A DNA stretch of 64,000 bases from Nostoc sp. NIES-4103 (GTDB taxonomy: Bacteria; Cyanobacteriota; Cyanobacteriia; Cyanobacteriales; Nostocaceae): positions 3,615,044 through 3,679,043 of the forward strand of contig NZ_AP018288.1 in assembly GCF_002368335.1 (NCBI RefSeq). Reading direction: 5' to 3'. Shown here in pieces: positions 26,626-33,329 of the stretch. Numbering within the stretch: position 1 is the first letter of the stretch; each line of letters begins with the position of its first letter. Under the pieces are notes generated by a model. It saw only the letters and a program-made list of their open reading frames with translations. It searched no databases and was not told the DNA's origin. A program made the translations under genes and the position numbers.

Positions 26626-28044
26626 ATGTTACCGATACAATTTTCTTTACCCAAAATGAATCTAATTAACGCTAAGAAACGTTCTTTACTGATGAAACTA
26701 GGATGTTTAACGACGTTATTAGTAACAACTAGTTATACCTCACTATTCCCAAATTTATCAGGATTAAATCGAGCGATCGCCCTTACCGACGATAAAGTTT
26801 TTGTAGGCTACTTTCAAAGTTGGTCAGAAACATGGGCTAGTACTCCAGAAGAACTGCAATTATCCAAGATAGCGCCTTATGTCAATATGGTGATCGTTTC
26901 TTTTATGAAACCCGATGCAACCTACATTCAAGGTAGCTACGATTTGTCCTACACCGGATTAAACTTTTCTGCTGACCCCAAAGTTGTCAAAGATGCGATC
27001 GCTCTTTTGAAGCAACGCAACCCTAATACTAAAGTGCTGTTAGCAGTTGGTGGCGCATCTTACACTAATTTTGCCCAACTCAATGCCACTGCGATCGCTA
27101 ATGTCGTCAGTGACTTTGGATTTGACGGTGTTGATATTGATTATGAACCAGATGATAATGCTGTGTGTTCCTATGTAGGAAGTCAAATTTCCTGCACTAC
27201 TGATACTGAGTTTCGTAGCGTTGTCAGTCAAGTCCGAGAAGTTTTACCAAGACCTTATTTAGTTACGGTGGCGGCGTGGAGTATAGGCGCTTATGGTGAA
27301 GGACAATGGACAGATTCCCAGCCAAAAGGTCAAAAAACAGGTTTACTGCTGAATTTGCTGCGCTCATCCGAGGCGGCAATGATTGATCAATTGCATGTAA
27401 TGTCCTATGATGCCGGTACTAGCTACAATCCGCAAGAAGCCTTAGCCGCCTATCAAAACTATTTTTCCGGCAAAGTGGTAATGGGTGTGGAAGTACCGCC
27501 AGAAGCTTGGGGCGGTCATGTCTACACCATACCAACAGTTGAGAATTTAGCACAAGAGGTTGTGAACAAAAATGCTGCTGGACTAATGTTGTGGAGTTTA
27601 CAAAAGCAGCCAGAAGGTACAGTATCAAACGATAATCCAAATGCAGAAATGATTGCCAAGACAAGTTGTCAAATTTTGTCCCTTGGCAATTGTGAGCAAC
27701 CTTTGTTTAGTACAGATTCATCGACTTCGCAATCTAACTTAAAGACAGAAATTACTATTACTTCAGATTGGGACACAGGCTTTTGTTCCCAACTAGCAGT
27801 CACTAACCAGGGAGATACTTCAGTCGAGAATTGGCGTTTTAAATTTCAGATGAATCAGGCAACATTGGAATCTACTTGGAATGGTACATTTACATCAAGT
27901 AGTAGTGATTCTAGTCAGTATACAGTAATTCCTGATGATTGGATGCAAGCGATCGCTCCTAATCAAACAAGAAATGTAGGCTTTTGTGCTAATAAAACAG
28001 GCAGTGATTACCAACCTCAAAACTTGGTAGCTGAACAGTTATAA
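26626..28044 (+). CDS. Secreted GH18 glycosidase with C-terminal CBM2-like domain
   Basis: A 472-residue protein. An N-terminal basic/hydrophobic segment (KKRSLLMKLGCLTTLLVTTS) looks like a signal peptide or anchor. Residues about 60-365 are a glycosyl hydrolase family 18 barrel with DGVDIDYEP (catalytic Glu near 173) and VLLAVGGASY. The last 100 residues form a CBM2-like binding domain (DWDTGFCSQLAVTNQGD, STWNGTF, VGFCANKTG). It would cleave chitin-like beta-1,4-linked amino sugars. A second ATG at 26656 is an alternative start. It follows the cargo genes and shares an upstream element with the sheath operon, so it may be co-expressed with the injection system, for example to help it through a wall or act on a target; that is inference. 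Confidence 0.8.
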   Translation: MLPIQFSLPKMNLINAKKRSLLMKLGCLTTLLVTTSYTSLFPNLSGLNRAIALTDDKVFVGYFQSWSETWASTPEELQLSKIAPYVNMVIVSFMKPDATYIQGSYDLSYTGLNFSADPKVVKDAIALLKQRNPNTKVLLAVGGASYTNFAQLNATAIANVVSDFGFDGVDIDYEPDDNAVCSYVGSQISCTTDTEFRSVVSQVREVLPRPYLVTVAAWSIGAYGEGQWTDSQPKGQKTGLLLNLLRSSEAAMIDQLHVMSYDAGTSYNPQEALAAYQNYFSGKVVMGVEVPPEAWGGHVYTIPTVENLAQEVVNKNAAGLMLWSLQKQPEGTVSNDNPNAEMIAKTSCQILSLGNCEQPLFSTDSSTSQSNLKTEITITSDWDTGFCSQLAVTNQGDTSVENWRFKFQMNQATLESTWNGTFTSSSSDSSQYTVIPDDWMQAIAPNQTRNVGFCANKTGSDYQPQNLVAEQL

Positions 28045-28046
28045 TT

Positions 28047-28197
28047 TTGGGGATTGGTAATTGGTAATTGGTAATTGGGGATTGGGGATTGGGGATTGGG
28101 GATTGGGAATTGGGGATTGGGAATTGGGGATTGGGGATTGGGGATTGGGGATTGGGGATTGGGAATTGGGGATTGGGAATTGGGGATTGGGAATTAG
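28047..28197. repeat. Long heptamer tandem repeat (GGGGATT/GGGAATT)
   Basis: About twenty copies of seven-base units GGGGATT, GGGAATT and GGTAATT fill the gap between the convergent GH18 and DUF4255 genes. The two frames open through it are repeat artefacts. Confidence 0.9.
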
Positions 28198-28213
28198 TTT
28201 TTACTATTACCCA

Positions 28214-29551
28214 TTACCCCATTACTACTATCGGGCTAACATACTGTTCAAATCTGTCGCTATCTGGATTGGTATCTACTTCCAATGGACTTTCTGCGCC
28301 ATCAATTTGAACTCGTACTAAATACTCTCCCTGCTTTACTTCATAGATGGGAAATACAATTATATTTGTGTTTTCACTGCGAGATTTAGCTGTGAAAATG
28401 TAAGCAGCAGGATTAGACGCTCGTTCATTTAAAAACAATACCACGCGCTGTCCCATACCAACAATTAAATCAACTTCTATTTTTAACTGTGCTGTATAAA
28501 ATCCATCTCTATTATCTTCTAGTTCTTGTATTTCTATATCTATGATTGTCGGACACAATACGAATGGCACAACATTAGAACCAATTGCTAGTTCTGGTTC
28601 ATATCGCATTCTTTTGGGGATGGTATGTAAAATTTGCAAACTTTGTACACCAGCGCGTAACCAACGAGTTTGTTCTGGCTGCAACGAGGATAATTCTACC
28701 TTGATTTCGTTGTTACTGATGCGATGCGGAGTTAATTTTGCATCACCGATTTTGATTTGAATGCGATCGCGCAGTACTTGTGATGCAGATTCACGCAATG
28801 TTTGGCGAGAAGATTCTCGTAATGACTGCGAAGGTGTATCACCATCTAAATACTGACCGCGAATAATGATATTACTAGTAGTTAAAATCGGCTGATTTGC
28901 GCCAATTTCTGATACTACTTGTGATATTTGTGGCTGATTAGGTGTGGTGTAAAATTCCACACGCCTCACCAGTAAAGGTCTACCACTAGTTTTATTACCT
29001 TCAATTAATACTGCGCCACCTTGGAAGGCAAAAGATAATATATAAGGAGTCTGGAAAAATATAGACCAAATTTTTGACAGTTCTTCTATATCCATCATGC
29101 TGGGAATGATAGTTACTCGTTCCACTTGTTGCTCTAGGGTAGAATCTGCCAAATAGCTATAGGTGGGGTTGTTCACAGTCTCGCGAATCATCTCTGCTGT
29201 GATGATGGGGTAGTCAACGATGGTACGCACAGCACTACCAAGCAAGCGCTGGGGTTCTAACTCCACCTCATTACCGTAAAAACTCATCAAATAATAAAGG
29301 TCTAACCCAGCTTGAGCATGTTTAATTAAATCTCCTTTGGGGCGACGGTTGCGTAAATCATAATTTCGCCAAGCGGGATTAGGTGTAGCTTGATACATAA
29401 AAATGTTAACCCCTACTTCTGGTGTTTTACTTCCAGAACTTTCTGGCTTAACTGTGGTGACTCTCGCCCCAGGTACATCTATTTGAATTGCAGCTTGGAC
29501 AATTCTGCGTAAAGTTGCAGTTACAGTTGCGATCGCCAGATAATTGCTCAT
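28214..29551 (-). CDS. eCIS cap/terminator protein, DUF4255 (Afp16-like)
   Basis: A 445-residue protein. The N-terminal 190 residues are the DUF4255 domain (LAIATVTATLRRIVQAAI; NIFMYQATPNPAWRNYDLR; LDLYYLMSFYGNE; RTIVDYPIITAEMI), the family of Pvc16/Afp16 that caps the tube and sheath end in contractile injection systems. The C-terminal half adds Ig-like segments (IIIRGQYLDGD), longer than in simple caps. It is on the minus strand, divergent from the sheath gene, with an inverted copy of the ACTGCATAAGTT box 170 bases upstream. Its stop is close to the heptamer repeat. Confidence 0.85.
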   Translation of the reverse strand: MSNYLAIATVTATLRRIVQAAIQIDVPGARVTTVKPESSGSKTPEVGVNIFMYQATPNPAWRNYDLRNRRPKGDLIKHAQAGLDLYYLMSFYGNEVELEPQRLLGSAVRTIVDYPIITAEMIRETVNNPTYSYLADSTLEQQVERVTIIPSMMDIEELSKIWSIFFQTPYILSFAFQGGAVLIEGNKTSGRPLLVRRVEFYTTPNQPQISQVVSEIGANQPILTTSNIIIRGQYLDGDTPSQSLRESSRQTLRESASQVLRDRIQIKIGDAKLTPHRISNNEIKVELSSLQPEQTRWLRAGVQSLQILHTIPKRMRYEPELAIGSNVVPFVLCPTIIDIEIQELEDNRDGFYTAQLKIEVDLIVGMGQRVVLFLNERASNPAAYIFTAKSRSENTNIIVFPIYEVKQGEYLVRVQIDGAESPLEVDTNPDSDRFEQYVSPIVVMG

Positions 29552-29720
29552 AATTTTTGATATTTATTACTATTTATTAATGGCTGATCTTGAGGTGCAG
29601 TCCTCATCAAAAAGTCATAGATAATTAAATGGCATACAGCTTACCTATAGGCAATATCAAGTTTTGCCCACACAGTAGTCAATATTGGCGCTATTTGGTA
29701 CTAAATAGTTTTTACTCAAA

Positions 29721-29734
29721 TTAACTTATGCAGT
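29721..29734 (-). promoter_or_regulatory. ACTGCATAAGTTAA box facing the cap gene
   Basis: TTAACTTATGCAGT on the plus strand is the exact inverse of the box at 29841-29854. It lies 170 bases from the cap start, while its partner lies 158 bases from the sheath start, giving a nearly symmetric divergent control region. The rest of 29552-30011 shows no gene. Confidence 0.5.
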
Positions 29735-29840
29735 ATGGGCAATTTTTACCAAGGAAAAAAACTTTGTTTTGCTGAAAATATATGTAAATCAAGCATTTGA
29801 CATTTTTCTACATGAATAGTAAAAAATCACACTTGATATA

Positions 29841-29905
29841 ACTGCATAAGTTAAATTCGCATTCAACTATTAACTTTGCAGTAGTAATATTCAGACTATT
29901 GATAG
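29841..29905 (+). promoter_or_regulatory. Shared ACTGCATAAGTT upstream element, copy B
   Basis: ACTGCATAAGTTAAATTC followed by CAACTATTAACTTTGCAGTA and GTAATATTCAGACTATTGAT. It aligns over about 65 bases with copy A at 26553. It is preceded by TTGATATA at 29834-29841. Candidate promoter and 5' leader of the structural eCIS operon. Confidence 0.6.
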
Positions 29906-30011
29906 CTGGAAAATACAAATTTCCAACTAAAACTTTGGGCATGGTCTGTTATTACATCAATAAAAATGCAATCTCTACTATCGGCATAACTCCATTTAAG
30001 GAAGTCCATAT

Positions 30012-31670
30012 ATGGCAAGACTCGATTATTTTGCCCCTGGTGTATACGTCGAAGAAGTTGATCGTGGTAGTCGCCCTATAGAAGGGGTGCAAACCAACAT
30101 TGCAGCCTTTGTAGGTTTTAGTGAAGCAATACGCAATGGTGCTGAAATCGGCAAACCGATGTTGATTACTAGTTGGAACCAGTACCAAGAATATTTTGCT
30201 AGAGAAAATTCTGACGGTTATACAGACTTCGATGCTTATTTACCTTTTGCTGTTAACGGCTGGTTTTTGAATGGTGGCGCTCGTTGTTGGGTAGTTAGTA
30301 TTGGTACTCAATTACCAAAACCAGCTGAGGAAACTACTCAGCCTGGGCCAGACTCGACTGCGCTGACACTGAAGACGAATAGTAAGCGTGATTCTCTGCT
30401 ATTTAGTCTCAAGCCGGAAGAAGTCGAACAGGGTTCAGTGAATGTGGAAATTTTGCCAAGTGAGCCTATAACCAGCACACCCACTGACGAAGATGCTCCT
30501 GCACCGGTACCTGCGGAGTTTTTCTCAGTGGCGGTGAAGCGCAATGGCGAACAACTGGAAAAATTTGACAACCTGACAATGGATCGCAACGTCCAGTCAG
30601 AAGTAGGAACATATGTAGTAACGGCGCTGCAAGAATCTCAATATGTTAATGTTGTAGATTTAACACAAAAAGGACTGCCTTTAGTTCGTCGTCCTCTAGA
30701 TGGGCAATTTGAAGTGAGTCCGCCGCCAATTTTACCTACTCAACAAAATTTAGCGCGATATGTACAAGGCGATCGCAATGACCGCAGAGGTATTCAAGGG
30801 CTATTTGAGATTGATGAAGTGACGATGATTGCTTGTCCTGACTTGATGCGAGCTTACCAAGTTGGTTTGCTTGATGAAGATCAGATTCACGGCATTATGG
30901 AACTGATGATTGGCTTGTGCGAAAACTCCGCGCCCAATCCCCCCAACCGCATGGTAGTTTTAGATACACCGCCCGACAAAGTAAAGCCACAACAGGTAAG
31001 TGATTGGCTGTTGAATGATTTTCAACGTCGCTCAATGTTTGCGGCTTTGTACTATCCTTGGTTGAAAGTTCCCAACCCCCGCAGAAATGGTAAACCAATT
31101 CTTGTACCGCCTTGTGGTCACATGATGGGTATTTGGTCGCGTACCGATGAAACCAGGGGTGTCTACAAAGCACCAGCTAACGAAACTCCTCGCGGTGTCA
31201 TCGGTTTATCTTATGATTGCAACTTCCGCGAACAAGAATTGTTGAACCCCCAAGGAATTAACTGTATCCGTACCTTCCCCAACCGAGGTATCAAAGTTTG
31301 GGGAGCCAGAACTTTGGTAGAACCAGAAAAGACCGAGTGGCGTTATATCAGCGTCCGTCGTTTGATGAGTTACATCGAAAAGTCTATCGAACTTGGTACT
31401 CAATGGGTTGTATTCGAGCCAAACGATGCAGACTTATGGGCGAGGGTACGGCGCACCGTTAGCAACTTCTTAGAACGTATTTGGCGAGAAGGTGCATTGT
31501 TTGGTGCTTCGCCTGAGCAAGCGTTTTATGTCAAGTGTGATGAAACAATCAACACACCCGACACAATGATTTTAGGTCGCTTGTATGTAGAAGTTGGAGT
31601 TTGTCCAGTTCGACCGGCAGAATTTGTTGTTTTCCGTATCAGTCAATGGACTAGTCAAGACGACGAATAA
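30012..31670 (+). CDS. eCIS contractile sheath protein
   Basis: A 552-residue tail sheath protein. It has the family N-terminus YFAPGVYVEEVDRGSRPIEG and the C-terminal region WVVFEPNDADLWARVRRTVSNFL, then GRLYVEVGVCPVRPAEFVVF. These proteins polymerise around the inner tube and contract to drive it forward. Residues about 105-260 are an inserted, less conserved domain likely exposed on the outside. Only one sheath gene is present here, whereas some eCIS have two or three paralogues. It opens the structural operon and is followed by the tube gene after 100 bases. Confidence 0.95.
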   Translation: MARLDYFAPGVYVEEVDRGSRPIEGVQTNIAAFVGFSEAIRNGAEIGKPMLITSWNQYQEYFARENSDGYTDFDAYLPFAVNGWFLNGGARCWVVSIGTQLPKPAEETTQPGPDSTALTLKTNSKRDSLLFSLKPEEVEQGSVNVEILPSEPITSTPTDEDAPAPVPAEFFSVAVKRNGEQLEKFDNLTMDRNVQSEVGTYVVTALQESQYVNVVDLTQKGLPLVRRPLDGQFEVSPPPILPTQQNLARYVQGDRNDRRGIQGLFEIDEVTMIACPDLMRAYQVGLLDEDQIHGIMELMIGLCENSAPNPPNRMVVLDTPPDKVKPQQVSDWLLNDFQRRSMFAALYYPWLKVPNPRRNGKPILVPPCGHMMGIWSRTDETRGVYKAPANETPRGVIGLSYDCNFREQELLNPQGINCIRTFPNRGIKVWGARTLVEPEKTEWRYISVRRLMSYIEKSIELGTQWVVFEPNDADLWARVRRTVSNFLERIWREGALFGASPEQAFYVKCDETINTPDTMILGRLYVEVGVCPVRPAEFVVFRISQWTSQDDE

Positions 31671-31770
31671 AAGCACTGGTGGTAAATAGCTGCATTAGTC
31701 ATTCGTTAATGTTTGACTAATGAGCAATCAAACAATTTGTAATTTCAAATAAGGACTTTGGTGTTTAATT

Positions 31771-32241
31771 ATGGCAACAGCAACAGATGAATTGTTAGTC
31801 AGTTGTAGATTTTACTTTGAGGCTGATGGTTTAACAGACAAACAAATTTTAGAAGTTTCGGGTTTAAGTGCAGAAAATCCCGCCGCAGGAGGAGATAAAG
31901 TATTAGGTTCAGGCAAAAGTGCTATTAACTTACGTCAAGCTGCTCCTACTCGTGTCAAATTTACTCCTGTCACCGTTAAAGTTGTAGCAACTACTAATAA
32001 AGACCTTTACAATTGGTACGAACAGTGTAATAAAAACGATGGTGGTCAATCGCAGTGGACTTCAAATCGTAAAGCTTCTTCTATCACTGTATATGACCAA
32101 GCAGGCTCAATGAAAGCACGTTGGGAATTACAAAATGCTTATCCCACAAAATATGAAGGGCCACAGCTGGAAGCAAGCTCTAATGATGTTGCTAATGAAA
32201 CTATTACCTTAGTTCATGAAGGTATCAAACGAGTGCAGTAA
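31771..32241 (+). CDS. eCIS inner tube protein 1
   Basis: A 156-residue tube protein of the T4 gp19 type. It reads VSCRFYFEADGLTDKQILEVSGLSAE in the front part and YDQAGSMKARWELQNAYPTKYEGP in the back, the beta-barrel subunit of the inner tube. Its position directly after the sheath and its ending without extra domains suggest it is the main tube subunit. A nested inverted repeat follows its stop (32258-32382), perhaps raising or stabilising its message relative to downstream genes. Confidence 0.9.
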   Translation: MATATDELLVSCRFYFEADGLTDKQILEVSGLSAENPAAGGDKVLGSGKSAINLRQAAPTRVKFTPVTVKVVATTNKDLYNWYEQCNKNDGGQSQWTSNRKASSITVYDQAGSMKARWELQNAYPTKYEGPQLEASSNDVANETITLVHEGIKRVQ

Positions 32242-32257
32242 TTGTTGATCAATTGAG

Positions 32258-32382
32258 GAAGTAGGAAATTAGAGATAATACCAATTTTGAGTTAACATCA
32301 AATTTTAACTAGGTAAACTTGGTATTTATTTCAATAGTTTTTAACCAGCAATTTTGAAATGCTATTTACTAATTCCTACTTC
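32258..32382. promoter_or_regulatory. Nested inverted repeat between tube genes
   Basis: GAAGTAGGAAATTAG (32258-32272) pairs with CTAATTCCTACTTC (32369-32382), and inside it TACCAA (32279-32284) pairs with TTGGTA (32319-32324). The outer arm ends 9 bases before the ribosome site GGAGGT (32391-32396). It may be a processing, attenuation or stability hairpin that sets tube-subunit ratios. Confidence 0.5.
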
Positions 32383-32399
32383 TTTACTTCGGAGGTAAA

Positions 32400-32891
32400 A
32401 TGCCAAACTTAATTCAAAATTTTCCTGAAATCCTCACAAATTCGCGTTTTTATATTGAGTTGAAACTTGATGGTAGTTCTGAACCAGTAGATGCTTATTT
32501 TTTAGGATGTAAGGGATTTAACAATAGCCAAGATGTTATAGAAGTTTGTGAAGTTACTCCTTTACGCTGGGGTCAGGCTAAATCAGGTCTCATGGTGCGT
32601 ACAAAAGTACCTGGAAATATCAAGGCTAACAATATTATTTTGAGCCGTGGGATGACTCAATCTGTAACTTTGTGGAAGTGGTTTGAAGAAGTTCAAAGAG
32701 GTAATTGGGCCAAACAATTACGTGATGGTTCTTTAACTATTTACAATCAAGCAGGCCAAGAACAAGCAATATTTCAATTCCGTGGTGCTTGGCCAGTTAG
32801 TTATAAAGCTACTGACCTCATTTCCCATAGTGCGGAAGTGGAAATAGAAGAAATGGAAATAGCGATCGAAATGTTTATACGCGAAAAGTAA
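32400..32891 (+). CDS. eCIS tube-like protein 2
   Basis: A 163-residue tube paralogue: NSRFYIELKLDGSSEPVDAYFLGCKGF, then LSRGMTQSVTLWKWFEEVQRG and YNQAGQEQAIFQFRGAWPVSYK. Together with the third copy it probably forms the baseplate-proximal tube rings that join the main tube to the spike, as paralogues do in Afp and PVC systems. It starts 3 bases after a strong GGAGGT. The next gene follows after 6 bases. Confidence 0.85.
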   Translation: MPNLIQNFPEILTNSRFYIELKLDGSSEPVDAYFLGCKGFNNSQDVIEVCEVTPLRWGQAKSGLMVRTKVPGNIKANNIILSRGMTQSVTLWKWFEEVQRGNWAKQLRDGSLTIYNQAGQEQAIFQFRGAWPVSYKATDLISHSAEVEIEEMEIAIEMFIREK

Positions 32892-32897
32892 ATTGAT

Positions 32898-33251
32898 ATG
32901 TTACAAACAGAGTTTGAGTTTACTTTGCCTAAAGGATATCTTGATAACGATGGAAACGTACACCGCATTGGGGTGATGCGTTTAGCTAAGGCTATGGATG
33001 AAATTATTCCCTTACGTGACCCTCGCGTGAAGTCAAATCCTGCATATTCTACTATAATTATCCTTTCTCGTGTTATTACCTGTTTAGGAGCATTAGAAGA
33101 AGTTACTCCTACAATAGTAGAAGACCTTTTTGCTGCTGATCTTAACTATTTGTATCACTTTTATCGTCAGATCAATGAATTAGATGAAGATGAAGATGAA
33201 GAGGTAGAAATGGCTAGTCTTAGTTCTGAAGCATTTCATCTAGAGAATTGA
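32898..33251 (+). CDS. Tail assembly chaperone-like protein
   Basis: A 117-residue acidic protein: EFEFTLPKGYLDNDGNVHRIGVMRLAKAMDEI, then RVITCLGALEEVTPTIVEDLFAADLNYLYHFYR, ending in an Asp/Glu run. This pattern matches the phage tail assembly (gpE/gp41-like) proteins that sit next to tube genes in phages and contractile injection systems. It may act in tube or baseplate assembly. The gap to tube gene 2 is only 6 bases. Confidence 0.7.
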   Translation: MLQTEFEFTLPKGYLDNDGNVHRIGVMRLAKAMDEIIPLRDPRVKSNPAYSTIIILSRVITCLGALEEVTPTIVEDLFAADLNYLYHFYRQINELDEDEDEEVEMASLSSEAFHLEN

Positions 33252-33259
33252 ATTTTGAT

Positions 33260-33301
33260 TTTTGCTGTTAAGTGTTAAATAATTAATAATTAACAGCAAA
33301 A
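33260..33301. terminator. 12-bp perfect hairpin after the chaperone-like gene
   Basis: TTTTGCTGTTAA (33260-33271) and TTAACAGCAAAA (33290-33301) are perfect inverted repeats with an 18-base loop. It is AT-rich, so it is more likely a partial terminator or stability element than a strong stop. The next gene has its own AAGGAG at 33314-33319. Confidence 0.5.
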
Positions 33302-33329
33302 TAATATATTGAAAAGGAGAACAAGACTA

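Noticed and set aside
28061..28321. ORFs of repeated GIGDWGLGIGDWELG type
   Set aside because: Direct translations of the heptamer tandem repeat in two frames.
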